The position numbers and the translations under genes were made by a program. Below, piece after piece: positions 46,199 to 55,341 of a stretch of DNA of 64,000 nt (position 1 is its first letter; each line of letters begins with the position of its first letter). The DNA comes from Alteriqipengyuania abyssalis (GTDB lineage Bacteria > Pseudomonadota > Alphaproteobacteria > Sphingomonadales > Sphingomonadaceae). The stretch lies in NCBI RefSeq assembly GCF_019857185.1, contig NZ_JAHWXP010000003.1, positions 1 to 64,000 on the forward strand, in the 5' to 3' direction. Under the pieces are notes generated by a model. It was not told the DNA's origin. It did no database searches and saw only the letters and a list, made by a program, of their open reading frames with translations.

Positions 46199-47682
46199 CG
46201 TCCCGTCTCCTGCGATCCGGCATTGATCCGCGATGCTTCCTCGCGCGCGACCTGTACGTCGTTGAACGGCAATACCCGCATGGTGTCTCCCGACCCGATG
46301 ATCTGGCCTTCTTCGTGGCCCTTGCCCGCGATCAGAACGATATCGTCCCGACCGATGATTTCGATGGCTTGCGCAATCGCCTCGCGCCGCCCGGCGACTT
46401 CGCGCGTATTCTCGCCCGCGCCCTGCATGACTGCGCGGCGGATATCCGCCGGGTCTTCCCCGCGCGGATTGTCGTCGGTCACGATGACCACGTCCGCGAG
46501 GCGCGAGGCGACTTCGCCCATCGGCCCGCGCTTGCCCGTATCGCGATCCCCGCCCGCACCGAACACCACGATCAGGCGACCGTTCACATGCGGGCGCAGC
46601 GCGGCGATCGCCGCCTCCAGCGCGTCCGGCGTGTGCGCATAATCGACATAGACCGGCGCGCCGGACTGGGTGATGACCGCGCGTTCCAGCCGTCCGCGAA
46701 CAGGCTGCAACCGCCCGACCGCATCCCACAGACGCGCTTCGTCCGCGCCGCTCGCCAGAGCGAGCGCGGCGGCGGTCAGCGCATTGGCGGCCTGATACTG
46801 GCCGATCAGCGGCAGGCGGATCGTGCGCCGGTCACCATTGCGCGCAATCTCGACGCTCTGGCCAAGCTGGCTCGGCTCCTGAGCGATCAACCGGATATCC
46901 TCGCCCTCCGGCCCGACCGTGAAGATCCGCAGGCCGCGCTTCTCGGCCCGGGTGCGCGCCTTGTCGGCCCACTCGCTGCCATCGGCCCAGATCACCGCCG
47001 TGCCGTCATCCGCGATCACCTCGTCGAACAGCCGCATCTTGGCCTCGAAATAGGCTTCCATGCTCTCGTGATAGTCGAGGTGGTCGCGGCTGAAATTGGT
47101 GAACGCGCCTGCGACCACGCGCGCGCCGTAGTTGCGGTACTGGTCGAGCCCGTGGCTCGATGCTTCGTAGGCAATGTGGGTGACGCCTTCGCGCGCCAGA
47201 CCGCTCAGGTTGGCGTGGAAGGTCACGATGTCGGGCGTGGTCAGCCCGGTGGAAACGCTCTCGTCCGGGGTGGTGACGCCCAGCGTGCCGATGCTCGCCG
47301 CACGCTCGCCCAGCATCCGCCAAAGCTGGCGGGTCATTTCAACCGTGGAGGTCTTGCCGTTGGTGCCGGTGACCGCGACGATCGCCTCGGGCACCGGAGT
47401 GAAGTACTGCGCGGCAATCTGCGCAAAGGCCTTGCGCACGTTCCCGTCTGCGATGTGCAGCGCGCCTTCAACCTTTGCGCCAGGCCGCGCGACCACCGCG
47501 ATCGCGCCCGCTGCCACGGCGGCGTCGATGAAATCCTCGCCATTGACCTTCGCGCCCGCGAAGGCGCCGAACACCGTGCCCGGCGCGACCTTGCGGTGAT
47601 CGATCGCGAAGCCGGTCACGATCGCATCTTCGGCCCCGCGTTCCTCGCGTCCGGCCTGTTCGAGAAGACGGTTCAGCTTCAC
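46195..47682 (-). CDS. murE: UDP-MurNAc-L-Ala-D-Glu--meso-diaminopimelate ligase
   Basis: 495 residues. DHRKVAPGTVFGAFAGAKVNGEDFIDAAVAAGA, AVTGTNGKTSTVEM (P-loop) and TDDNPRGEDP; the DNPR tetrad selects meso-diaminopimelate over lysine, as expected for a Gram-negative wall. The ATG overlaps the ftsI stop. Confidence 0.97.
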   Translation of the reverse strand: MKLNRLLEQAGREERGAEDAIVTGFAIDHRKVAPGTVFGAFAGAKVNGEDFIDAAVAAGAIAVVARPGAKVEGALHIADGNVRKAFAQIAAQYFTPVPEAIVAVTGTNGKTSTVEMTRQLWRMLGERAASIGTLGVTTPDESVSTGLTTPDIVTFHANLSGLAREGVTHIAYEASSHGLDQYRNYGARVVAGAFTNFSRDHLDYHESMEAYFEAKMRLFDEVIADDGTAVIWADGSEWADKARTRAEKRGLRIFTVGPEGEDIRLIAQEPSQLGQSVEIARNGDRRTIRLPLIGQYQAANALTAAALALASGADEARLWDAVGRLQPVRGRLERAVITQSGAPVYVDYAHTPDALEAAIAALRPHVNGRLIVVFGAGGDRDTGKRGPMGEVASRLADVVIVTDDNPRGEDPADIRRAVMQGAGENTREVAGRREAIAQAIEIIGRDDIVLIAGKGHEEGQIIGSGDTMRVLPFNDVQVAREEASRINAGSQETGR

Positions 47683-49433
47683 TTGATGTCGCTCCGGATC
47701 AGGGGGCGCAGGTCGGAAATGTCGATATCACGGCTGAGGTCGGGCCGCACGTCGAGCAGCGGGCCGATGCGCGGGATCAGCTTGCCGACGATCGGGGCGG
47801 CGTTCCACGCGGCGGTGCGCTGGAAGGAACTGGCGGTGGTGCCCTTGGGCTCGTCCAGCATGGCGACCACGACATAACGCGGGTTGTCCATCGGGAAGGC
47901 GGCGGCGAAGGTCGAGACGAGCAGCTTCTTGCGATAGCCGCCGGCGGAGGGCTTTTCCGCCGAACCGGTCTTCCCGCCGACGCGGTAGCCGGGCGCATCG
48001 GCGCTCTGCCCGGTGCCGTAGACCGCGATCATCCGCAGCAGCTGGCGCATGCGGGCGCTGGTATCTTCCTTGAAAACGCGCCGACCGGCAGGTTCCTTGC
48101 CCGGCTCGACCTTGTACAGCGTGGCCGGACGCCAGACCCCGCCATTGACCAGCGCGGCATAGGCAGAGGCAAGGTGCAGCGGCGTCACCGCGATGCCGTG
48201 GCCATAGCTGACGGTCATGGTGGTCACGCGCGACCATTTCTCGCCCGGCCAGATCGGCGCGCCGCGTGCGGGCAGTTCGATATAGGGACGCTCTGCCAGG
48301 CCCAGCGCGCGCATCGTGTCGCGCAGGCGTTCGGGGCCAAGCTTGTCGGCGACCCGCGCGGTCACGGTGTTGGAGGAGTGAATCAGCGCTTCGGGCACAT
48401 TGAGCGTGTCCCCGAGGTTGTGACTGTCCGCAAGCGTGCGCCCGGCGACTTTCACCGGCTTTGCGTCGTACCGCAGGCTCAGGTCGCGCACGATCCCGGC
48501 ATCGATCGCAGCAGCGACGGTCAGCGGCTTGAAGGTGGAGCCAAGTTCATAAACCTGGTTGGTCACGCTGTTGAACACCCGCGGGGTCCGGCCGAGCTTC
48601 GCCTCGGCATCGCTGATCATCAGGTCGGAGGTCTTGATATCGTTCGGGTCAAATGCGGGCAGCGATGCCATCGCGATCACTTCGCCGGTATCGACATCCA
48701 GCACCACGCCCGCCGCGCCGCGCGCATTGACCGACAGCATGCCCTTGTTGAGTTCGTCCTCCAGCGCGCCCTGCACCCGCAGGTCGAGCGCAATCGCGGT
48801 CGGCTCGCCGCGCAGCGAGCTGTCGGTCAGCCGGTCGTTGAGAACGGACTCCATGCCCAGGTGGCCCACGCCATCCTTGACGTAGCCGAGCACGTGCGCC
48901 GCCATCGACCCTTGCGGGTAGAAGCGGTCCTTTTCCGCCGGCAGTTCCAGCGCAGGCTCGCCGATATCGAACACTCGGTTGGCCTCTTCGGGCAGCAGGC
49001 GGCGGCGCAGATATTGCGCGCGCCCGCTGGCAAGGCGGGCGGCGACATCGGCCTGATCCAGCTCGGGGAAGATCGCGGCCAGCTTTGCTGCAACTTCCTC
49101 CGGGCGGTGGACCAGCGGGCTGCCGCCGTCCTTCATCGCCGTGGGGTTGTACCACAGCGCGAAGGCATCGTAGTTGCGCGCCAGCGGCAGGCCGTTGCGA
49201 TCGGTAATTTCGCCACGCGGAGGCAGCAGGCGCTGCTCCATCGACATCGGCGTATCGGGCGCGCCGAGCACGCCGAACGACGCGATCCGCATCAGCGCGA
49301 CCACCGCGACCAGCCCGAAAGCGGGCATCAGCAAAAGCGCACGCATGCGCGCGACCAGCAGAGCTTCAAGCCGCTTGTTGGCGACCCGCAGGGGGCCTGC
49401 TGCGACCATGGAGTCGATCGCGTAGGCGTTCAC
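47679..49433 (-). CDS. ftsI: Septal peptidoglycan transpeptidase FtsI (PBP3)
   Basis: 584 residues. One N-terminal membrane helix (MPAFGLVAVVALMRIASFG), a pedestal domain (RGEITDRNGLPLA), and a transpeptidase domain with GSTFKP (Ser299 nucleophile, S-x-x-K), SSN (IHSSNT) and KTG (GGKTGS, Lys488). It crosslinks septal peptidoglycan with FtsW. Position after ftsL confirms FtsI rather than PBP2. Confidence 0.96.
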   Translation of the reverse strand: MNAYAIDSMVAAGPLRVANKRLEALLVARMRALLLMPAFGLVAVVALMRIASFGVLGAPDTPMSMEQRLLPPRGEITDRNGLPLARNYDAFALWYNPTAMKDGGSPLVHRPEEVAAKLAAIFPELDQADVAARLASGRAQYLRRRLLPEEANRVFDIGEPALELPAEKDRFYPQGSMAAHVLGYVKDGVGHLGMESVLNDRLTDSSLRGEPTAIALDLRVQGALEDELNKGMLSVNARGAAGVVLDVDTGEVIAMASLPAFDPNDIKTSDLMISDAEAKLGRTPRVFNSVTNQVYELGSTFKPLTVAAAIDAGIVRDLSLRYDAKPVKVAGRTLADSHNLGDTLNVPEALIHSSNTVTARVADKLGPERLRDTMRALGLAERPYIELPARGAPIWPGEKWSRVTTMTVSYGHGIAVTPLHLASAYAALVNGGVWRPATLYKVEPGKEPAGRRVFKEDTSARMRQLLRMIAVYGTGQSADAPGYRVGGKTGSAEKPSAGGYRKKLLVSTFAAAFPMDNPRYVVVAMLDEPKGTTASSFQRTAAWNAAPIVGKLIPRIGPLLDVRPDLSRDIDISDLRPLIRSDIK

Positions 49434-49915
49434 CGGTCGAGGCTCGCCAGGGCAAGGTGGGCATCACCCGCAGCGGCAGCGGCGAGTTCGGCCTCCTTGC
49501 TCGAAGTTTCGTCCTGCGAGCCGTCGCCGTCGTGATCGGCCAGCGGGGAAACCAGCTCGGGGTAATCGCTCGCCTCCATCTCGCGGGCAAAGCGGATCGG
49601 AGCGGGGGAGCCGGGCGCGCGCGGGGCGCTGAAACTCGCCAGCTGGCGTTCGGTTTCGAGGAACTGGTCCGCGCGCGGCGGGGCATAGCCGAACTCGATC
49701 GCGTTCCAGTCGGCCAGCTGCTGCTGGTTGGCGCGGGTTTCGAACTCGGTTTCCAGCGCGAGCTTTTCCTGCTCCAGCGCCACGATCTGACGCTCCGCAC
49801 GCACGACCTCGCTCTTCACCGCGTTGACCCGGAAGGTCAGCAGCATGAACCCGCCAAAGACGATGCCGATACAGATCGCCCAGCCGATCTGCCGCAGACG
49901 GCTACCTCTAACCAT
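49430..49915 (-). CDS. ftsL: Cell division protein FtsL
   Basis: 161 residues. One membrane helix ([19 protein letters not shown]) followed by a coiled coil ([50 protein letters not shown]), the layout of FtsL; a Glu/Asp/Ala-rich tail follows. Sequence identity among FtsL proteins is low, so the call leans on position between rsmH and ftsI. It overlaps rsmH by 8 bases. Confidence 0.88.
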   Translation of the reverse strand: MVRGSRLRQIGWAICIGIVFGGFMLLTFRVNAVKSEVVRAERQIVALEQEKLALETEFETRANQQQLADWNAIEFGYAPPRADQFLETERQLASFSAPRAPGSPAPIRFAREMEASDYPELVSPLADHDGDGSQDETSSKEAELAAAAAGDAHLALASLDR

Positions 49916-50861
49916 CGATCAGTTCCTCTCTCGGGTCGGCATCGGTGCGGGTGGCCGCACGCAGGATTGCGGAGCGCGCGCGGGGGTTGCGTGCCAGCTC
50001 CGCCTCGCCCGCGCGCACGGCACGGAGCGGTTTGTCGAACGTGGCCGGCGGCGTCTCCGCGAGGGGAAGATGGCGGGAACCGCCACCGGCCTGACCGGAA
50101 GCGTCCCGCATGAAACGCTTCACGATCCTGTCTTCGAGCGAGTGGAACGAGACCACCACCAGCCGCCCGCCCGGCGCCAGCAGGCGCTCGGCTGCGGCCA
50201 GCGCACCGCGCAGCTGCGCCAGCTCTCCGTTCACGTGGATGCGGATCGCCTGGAAGGTGCGCGTGGCGGGGTCTTTCTTGTCGTGCGGCTTGTGCCCGGT
50301 CGCCTTGCGGACCAGCCGGGCAAGCTGTCCGGTCGTCTCCAGCGGGCGCGCGGCGACGATCGCGCGGGCGATCCTGCGCGACTGGCGCTCTTCGCCATAC
50401 TGGTAGATCACGTCGGCGATCTCGGCTTCGTCGGCGCTGTTGAGGAAGTCCGCCGCGCTCGGCAGGTCGGGGTCCATCCGCATGTCGAGCGGGCCGTCGC
50501 CAGCGAAGGAAAAGCCGCGCTCCGCCTGGTCGAGCTGCATCGAGGAGACCCCGATGTCGAGCACGATGCCATCGACCCTGGCGATGCCCTGCTCCGCCAG
50601 CGCGGTCGCCATATCGGCAAAAGCACGGCGATGCAGGACGAGGCGCGGCGGGGTCTCGGCCAGTTCGGGCCACCCCTGCGCATTCTCCAGCGCGGTCGGA
50701 TCGCGGTCGAAGGCGTGCACCGTCGCCCCTGCGTCGAGCAGGGCGCGGGTATAGCCGCCAGCGCCGAACGTGCCGTCGACGATCAGCTCGCCCTGCGCGG
50801 GCCGCAGCGCGGCAACCACTTCGTCGAGCAGGACGGGGATGTGGGGGGACGGGCCGCTCAC
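49908..50861 (-). CDS. rsmH: 16S rRNA m4C1402 methyltransferase
   Basis: 317 residues. SAM-dependent methylation of C1402 in 16S r[32 protein letters not shown] (SAM loop), [22 protein letters not shown] and [16 protein letters not shown] are diagnostic. The ATG overlaps the mraZ stop (ATGA). Confidence 0.97.
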   Translation of the reverse strand: MSGPSPHIPVLLDEVVAALRPAQGELIVDGTFGAGGYTRALLDAGATVHAFDRDPTALENAQGWPELAETPPRLVLHRRAFADMATALAEQGIARVDGIVLDIGVSSMQLDQAERGFSFAGDGPLDMRMDPDLPSAADFLNSADEAEIADVIYQYGEERQSRRIARAIVAARPLETTGQLARLVRKATGHKPHDKKDPATRTFQAIRIHVNGELAQLRGALAAAERLLAPGGRLVVVSFHSLEDRIVKRFMRDASGQAGGGSRHLPLAETPPATFDKPLRAVRAGEAELARNPRARSAILRAATRTDADPREELIDG

Positions 50862-51388
50862 TTCTTCTTGCCCTTCTCGCGCGCGTCCTTTTCCAGCGCG
50901 CGGCAGGCGGCCTTGGGCATCGCCATTTCGGGGCCCATTTCGTAGAGCTTGGCCGGGTTCCAGACGGTGAAGAAGCGCCCACCACCCTGGAAGAACAGCG
51001 CATCCTCGATCTCGCCGATGTCGCGCAGGAATTCGGGCATGATGAAACGCCCGCTGTCGTCGAACGGCATGGTCTCGAAGCTGTTGAGCTGGATCGCGCG
51101 AGTGTCGCGGTCGAAATCGCGCCCGAACTTGTAGGCCGATTCCTCTTCACGATCGAGGATCGCCTCGAAATCCTCGACCCGCTTGGTGCCGAAGCCGACC
51201 AGGCAATCCCACTTCTCGTGCTTGGTGAGGCACAGCCGGCGATCTTCGGTGGAGGCCTTCACCGCGTTGCGGAAGGCGGGAGGCAGCGTGAACCGGCCCT
51301 TTTCGCTGCGAAGCGAAAAGGCCTGACCGCTATATCCCTGAAACGCCTCCGACACGGTTTCGCTCTTCCCCTGTGAGCGCCTTTCCAA
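50858..51388 (-). CDS. mraZ: Transcriptional regulator MraZ
   Basis: 176 residues from a TTG at 51388, chosen because GGGGAGG lies eight bases upstream (51397-51403); a GTG at 51424 lacks a site. Two SpoVT/AbrB-like halves, each with a DxxGR-type motif: [14 protein letters not shown] near 45-58 and [16 protein letters not shown] near 120. MraZ binds repeats in its own promoter and represses the dcw operon. First gene of the cluster. Confidence 0.93.
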   Translation of the reverse strand: MERRSQGKSETVSEAFQGYSGQAFSLRSEKGRFTLPPAFRNAVKASTEDRRLCLTKHEKWDCLVGFGTKRVEDFEAILDREEESAYKFGRDFDRDTRAIQLNSFETMPFDDSGRFIMPEFLRDIGEIEDALFFQGGGRFFTVWNPAKLYEMGPEMAMPKAACRALEKDAREKGKKK

Positions 51389-51431
51389 GGACAAAACCTC
51401 CCCGCCCTGCGGTGCGCCAAGCACCCCGGTT

Positions 51432-51521
51432 CGCGTGGAATCCCACGCGCGGGTCGAATCCTGTCCGATGCGAGATTTGTATTATCGCGGGATGAGTGGG
51501 GATTAAAGGGGAAATTTAGGA
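51432..51521 (-). promoter_or_regulatory. mraZ leader: hairpin, -10 and phased G-runs
   Basis: On the plus strand G-runs end at 51491, 51501 and 51511, an exact 10-base phase, with a weaker GG at 51519-51520. On the minus strand a GATAAT -10 lies immediately beside them, then a 7-bp hairpin CGCGTGG/CCACGCG (51432-51449) in the leader. MraZ is known to bind short GGG-containing repeats of about this spacing; orientation and affinity are unverified. A second hairpin (CGGGTAA/TTACCCG, 51614-51645) lies further off. Nothing else is evident in 51389-51685. Confidence 0.4.
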
Positions 51522-51685
51522 ATCGTTGTTGAAAACCTTACGAATTCGAATGTCTGACCACGAAATTGCGCCATTTTCCGGCGCGGTACAAGGTTAATTC
51601 CTGAGGTTGGGATCGGGTAAAGACCGGAACCCCGGGGATTACCCGGGACGCTCAAGCCTTTCAGATTCATGGATTTTCGAGAAGG

Positions 51686-52456
51686 CTAGCGGACGTCGTC
51701 CCGCACCATCCCCAAAAGTGCCGCAAGCATATCCTCGGCCCCGGCAGGTGCAGGATCGCTTTCGAACAGGGTCGCGTCGGCCAATGCTACCACGCGCCCC
51801 GCCCCGATGCTGCACACCGCGATCAACGCATCGTTACGCAGGCGGCATTCGCCCTGCCCTCCGCCCGCAGCAGGGCGCAGCGAGAAGCGCCCGCCGAGCG
51901 CCACCGGCAATTCGTGATCCCCCATGGAAACGAAACGGACCCCGCCGTCCCCATCCTTCCCCGGTTCGAGCGCAAGGCCCCAGCGCGCGAGGATCGGGCC
52001 GCTGAGCGAGATCGCCTGGGGATTTCGCGGGTCGCCCAGCGCAAAGCGCGGTTCGCCGACCAGCAGCGGGTCCGCGACCAGCAGCACGTTTCCGCCCGCA
52101 CGCACCCAGGTGTCGAGCGCGACATTCTCCGCCGGGGTCAGTGCGCGCGGCTGGACCAGCAGCAGGCGGTCGACCTGCCCCAGGCTGTCGGGATCGAGCA
52201 CGTCGAGCGGCTCGAGCGTGCCGCGCTTCTCCAGCACGGCGCGCACCCAGTGGTGCCGCACCGACTGCGCGGCGAGCGCTTCGGCCACGCTCGATTCCGG
52301 AGCGCGGTAGAGCGGCAGCGAACTCATCAGGCCGATCCGCCCGTCCCGCTCTCCCGGGCCTTCACCCGGAAAGCCGTGGAAACCCAGGCCGGCGGCAGCC
52401 ATCGCGCCCAGCCCCAGCGCAGCGCTGAGGCCAACGGCCAGCCATCCCTTCTTCAA
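51686..52456 (-). CDS. DUF4350-like anchored periplasmic protein
   Basis: 256 residues. A hydrophobic N-terminus (WLAVGLSAALGLGAMAAAGL) is a signal or anchor. The rest has the GATase-like layout of DUF4350/GldG proteins: MSSLPLYR, DRLLLVQPRALTPAENVALDTWVRAGGNVLLVADPLL, and IGAGRVVALADATLFESD. These often sit with ABC-transport genes, absent here. Function unknown. The next gene on the same strand ends 9 bases before this start. Confidence 0.65.
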   Translation of the reverse strand: MKKGWLAVGLSAALGLGAMAAAGLGFHGFPGEGPGERDGRIGLMSSLPLYRAPESSVAEALAAQSVRHHWVRAVLEKRGTLEPLDVLDPDSLGQVDRLLLVQPRALTPAENVALDTWVRAGGNVLLVADPLLVGEPRFALGDPRNPQAISLSGPILARWGLALEPGKDGDGGVRFVSMGDHELPVALGGRFSLRPAAGGGQGECRLRNDALIAVCSIGAGRVVALADATLFESDPAPAGAEDMLAALLGMVRDDVR

Positions 52457-52465
52457 GCCCGGAAC

Positions 52466-52807
52466 CTACTCAACCGGGGCACCTTCGCCCTGCTCGGGCA
52501 GCACGGGACCTTCGGGGACGGGTTCCGCCTCGGGCTGTTCGGGAAGATCGGGGACCACGCCCGCATCGGACAGCGGATCGCTGGCAGGCTTCGCCGGGCT
52601 CGGCTCCACCGTCGGCGCGGCTTGCGGCACGGTGGTCTGCTCTGTACGCAACACGCGGTCGGTGATGATATTGGCAAGGCCGACGACGAGCAGGACCATC
52701 ACGATCCCGCCGATCCCGACCCGCAGCCGCTGCATCACTTCCGCATTGCGCGGGTTGACCGGTTCGGCGGTGGGGCGTTTCGCTTCGGGATGCGGGATCA
52801 GGGCCAT
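52466..52807 (-). CDS. Small single-pass membrane protein, unknown
   Basis: 113 residues from the ATG at 52807. A cytoplasmic Pro/Lys-rich head, one membrane helix (VGIGGIVMVLLVVGLANIITDRVL, near 28-51) and a Glu/Pro-rich periplasmic tail. I do not recognise the family. It follows cysK and precedes the DUF4350-like gene on the same strand. Confidence 0.65.
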   Translation of the reverse strand: MALIPHPEAKRPTAEPVNPRNAEVMQRLRVGIGGIVMVLLVVGLANIITDRVLRTEQTTVPQAAPTVEPSPAKPASDPLSDAGVVPDLPEQPEAEPVPEGPVLPEQGEGAPVE

Positions 52808-52839
52808 GGCCAGCGAATCTAGTGCCCGCGCGGTGCGGG

Positions 52840-53850
52840 TCAATCGCGAAGCCAGTCGAACACCGGCAAGCCCTTGTCGCGCAGCCATTGGGCGTTGAAG
52901 ATCGTCGAGAGATAGCGGAAGCCGCTATCGCACAGGATCGTCGCCACGCGCGCGTCCGTACGCCCGTCCGCCACCAGCTGCCGGCCAAGCGCGACCGCGC
53001 CCGCGACGTTGATGCCAGACGACAGGCCGAGGCACAGCCCCTCTTCCTTCAACAGCCGCGCGACCCAGGTCAGCCCCTCCTCGTCGGAGATACGGAACTG
53101 CGTATCGATCGGCGCCCCGTCGAGATTGGCGGTGATCCGCCCCTGCCCGATCCCTTCGGCCACCGAAGAGCCTTCGGACGACAGTTCTCCGTTGGCGTAG
53201 TAATTATACAGCGCCGCGCCATGCGGGTCGGTCAGCGCGATGCGGACGTTTTCGTCCTTTTCCTTCAGCCCCAGCCCGACTCCGGCGATCGTGCCGCCGG
53301 TCCCCGCAGCGCAGGTGAAGCCGTCGATCCGGCCTTCAAGCTGGTCCCACAATTCGGGCGCGGTGCTGTCGATATGCGCGCGGCGGTTGGCGATATTGTC
53401 GAACTGGTTGGCCCAGATCGCGCCCTCGGTTTCCTCCGCCAGCCGGCGCGAGGTGTGGACGAAGTGGCCGGGATTGGCGAATTTGGTCGGCGGCACCAGC
53501 ACCAGCTGCGCACCCAGCGCGCGCAGCGTATCCATCTTCTCGCGCGCCTGGTTGTCGGGCATCACGATGATCGTCTTGTAGCCGAGTGCATTGGCGACCA
53601 GCGCGATGCCGATCCCGGTATTGCCCGCCGTTCCTTCGACGATCGTGCCGCCCGGCTTCAGCTCTCCGCGTGCCTCGGCATCACGGATGATCCACAGCGC
53701 CGCGCGGTCCTTCACGGAGCCGCCCGGATTGGCGAATTCGCACTTGCCGTAGATGTTGCAGCCAGCCGCCTCGCTCGGCCCTGCGAGCCGGACGAGCGGG
53801 GTGTTGCCGATAAGGTCGAGAGCGCGTGGCAGGGGGGCGGGAGCTTTCAT
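52840..53850 (-). CDS. cysK: Cysteine synthase A-like enzyme
   Basis: 336 residues. A fold-type II PLP enzyme: NPGGSVKDRAAL holds the PLP lysine (Lys47), VEGTAGNTGIGIALVA the substrate loop, and CAAGTGGTIAGVGLGLKE the phosphate loop. It joins O-acetylserine with sulfide, the end of the assimilation route whose earlier steps lie at 17-25 kb. Close relatives (cystathionine beta-synthase type) share these motifs, so the exact donor is not certain. Confidence 0.9.
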   Translation of the reverse strand: MKAPAPLPRALDLIGNTPLVRLAGPSEAAGCNIYGKCEFANPGGSVKDRAALWIIRDAEARGELKPGGTIVEGTAGNTGIGIALVANALGYKTIIVMPDNQAREKMDTLRALGAQLVLVPPTKFANPGHFVHTSRRLAEETEGAIWANQFDNIANRRAHIDSTAPELWDQLEGRIDGFTCAAGTGGTIAGVGLGLKEKDENVRIALTDPHGAALYNYYANGELSSEGSSVAEGIGQGRITANLDGAPIDTQFRISDEEGLTWVARLLKEEGLCLGLSSGINVAGAVALGRQLVADGRTDARVATILCDSGFRYLSTIFNAQWLRDKGLPVFDWLRD

Positions 53851-53925
53851 GGCAACCGCTTAGCGCCTGAGCGGCCCGCGCAGCAACCGCGATCCGCTAT
53901 CGGGCCTGCAAGTCAGTCTTGCCCC

Positions 53926-54243
53926 TCAGTCTTCGGGAGCGATCTGGACCTTCAGCCCGTCGAGATCGGAGGTGAACTCGATCTGGCACGACAGGCGCGA
54001 GGTTTCGTTGCGGTGGTCGCTGCTTTCCAGCAGATCGTCCTCATCCTCGCTCATCGCGGGCAGCTTGTCGCCGAAGGCCGGGTCGACATGAACGTGGCAG
54101 GTCGCGCACGAACAGCACCCGCCGCACAGCGCCAGCAGCTCGTCGAAGCCGTTGTCGCGGATCGCCTCCATCACGGTCAGGCCGTCGCCGACCTCGATCG
54201 TGCGCTCGGTTCCACTGCGGTCGACCACGGTAAGCTTGGGCAT
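53926..54243 (-). CDS. Adrenodoxin-type 2Fe-2S ferredoxin
   Basis: 105 residues from the ATG at 54243. Cluster ligands are Cys40, Cys46, Cys49 and Cys86, the C-x5-C-x2-C-x36-C spacing of adrenodoxin-like ferredoxins. DVVDRSG-like opening and SRLSCQIEF close the fold. Partners could be cytochromes P450 or Fe-S assembly; no isc genes are near. The frame stays open upstream but that part is not similar. Confidence 0.93.
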   Translation of the reverse strand: MPKLTVVDRSGTERTIEVGDGLTVMEAIRDNGFDELLALCGGCCSCATCHVHVDPAFGDKLPAMSEDEDDLLESSDHRNETSRLSCQIEFTSDLDGLKVQIAPED

Positions 54244-54415
54244 TGGCTGTCCTTTATCTCGTCCCGGGGCGGCGCTCTCGCGCGCGCCGTTGACGCGGCT
54301 GCTAAAAGCTGCGTTTCGGCAATGCAAGCAGATGGCTACGCAAATGCGCAAGCAAAGCGACAGACAACTGGCCAAGCGTACGGGGCGCCCGGCCACATTA
54401 TCGGAAGGATCGGCC

Positions 54416-55033
54416 ATGGGCCTGAGCGCACAACAGATACGCCGCGGGCTGGACAGCGTGGCCGCGATCGAGCCCGATATGGCGCGCGCGCTAGAGATCG
54501 CCGGCTATCCCGAGCCGCGCATCCGCCCGACCGGGTACAAGACGCTGCTACGCACGATCGTCGGCCAACAGGTCAGCGTCGCCTCCGCGGCAAGCGTGTG
54601 GACCAAGCTGGAGGCGGAGCTGGGCGAGGATTTCACCCCGTCCTGCCTGCTCGAACGCGATTTCGACACGCTGCGCGCGTGCGGCCTCTCGCGCCAGAAG
54701 CAGGGCTATGCGCGCAGCCTGTGCGAACTGGTCCACGCGGGCGAGCTGGACCTTCACAACCTGCCGGAGGACGACGAGGAGGCGATTGCCCAGCTCACCC
54801 GGATCAAGGGAATCGGGCGCTGGTCGGCCGAAATCTACCTGCTGTTCGCAGAAGGCCGCCCCGACATCTGGCCTGCGGGCGATCTGGCGGTGATGGCGGG
54901 GATCGGCAAGATCCTCGGCCACGAAGAACGCCCGGACGAGAAGGCGACCCGCGCCCTCGCCGAACCTTGGCGGCCGCATCGGGGCGCGGTCGCGATCTTC
55001 ACCTGGCATTGTTACGACAATCCGGCACTTTGA
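54416..55033 (+). CDS. DNA-3-methyladenine glycosylase (AlkA/HhH-GPD type)
   Basis: 205 residues from the ATG at 54416, with GGAAGGA upstream. Base-excision repair enzyme of the HhH-GPD superfamily: [20 protein letters not shown], then [33 protein letters not shown], with the helix-hairpin-helix and the catalytic Asp in GDLAV. No Fe-S cysteines. Its 3' flank is where the mobile element sits. Confidence 0.92.
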   Translation: MGLSAQQIRRGLDSVAAIEPDMARALEIAGYPEPRIRPTGYKTLLRTIVGQQVSVASAASVWTKLEAELGEDFTPSCLLERDFDTLRACGLSRQKQGYARSLCELVHAGELDLHNLPEDDEEAIAQLTRIKGIGRWSAEIYLLFAEGRPDIWPAGDLAVMAGIGKILGHEERPDEKATRALAEPWRPHRGAVAIFTWHCYDNPAL

Positions 55034-55061
55034 CCGCCGCGGGGGGTGACACGGTTCGTCA

Positions 55062-55069
55062 ATGTCCCT
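55062..55069. repeat. Left copy of the 8-bp target duplication
   Basis: ATGTCCCT directly abuts the left terminal inverted repeat; an identical ATGTCCCT abuts the right one at 57293-57300. IS1595-family elements make 8-bp duplications. Confidence 0.93.
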
Positions 55070-55097
55070 GGACATTATATACTTGAGAAAGCAGTCC
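55070..55097. repeat. Left terminal inverted repeat
   Basis: 28 bases starting GGACATTATATACTTGAG, ending AAAGCAGTCC. It includes TTGAGA facing inward, the counterpart of TTGACA at the other end. Confidence 0.93.
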
Positions 55098-55098
55098 A

Positions 55099-55341
55099 GT
55101 GAACCTAGATGATTCCTCGCGTGACAGGCCGGTGCAGATTGAGGTTACTCCCGCGATGATTGAGGCGGGGGTGAGGGCATTCCTACGATGGGATGAGGCG
55201 TCCAACCCTTGGCCTGAATCTCTTGCAGTAGAGATTTTTCAAGCGATGAATAAGGAACTGGGACAGTCGTGCTCAGTGCGAGCTGATGTATTCGGCCATG
55301 AGCGATCTCGATATCTCGGAGTGCGCCCTGCAATCGTTTGA
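55099..55341 (+). CDS. Passenger ORF, 80 residues, unknown
   Basis: From a GTG two bases inside the inverted repeat. TPAMIEAGVRAFLRWDEASNPWPESLAVEIFQAM resembles a class of short unnamed sphingomonad/phage proteins with T-P-x-M-I-E-A-G. No Shine-Dalgarno is evident. Its 3' two-thirds run antisense to the 218-residue gene below; both frames look protein-like. Confidence 0.5.
   Translation: MNLDDSSRDRPVQIEVTPAMIEAGVRAFLRWDEASNPWPESLAVEIFQAMNKELGQSCSVRADVFGHERSRYLGVRPAIV

Noticed and set aside
43583-46642. A 1019-residue open frame on the plus strand
   Set aside because: Antisense to mraY and murF, whose motifs are complete; the product is low-complexity His/Arg/Asp-rich.
44729-46729. Long N-terminal extension of murF into murE
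   Set aside because: MurF homology starts at the ATG at 46198, which overlaps the murE stop as ATGA.
51601-51685. A hairpin-rich stretch as a small RNA gene
   Set aside because: The stem at 51614-51645 has no T-run and no promoter that I can identify.
52822-55086. A 754-residue plus-strand frame over cysK and ferredoxin
   Set aside because: Antisense and frame-shifted shadow; no recognisable domains.
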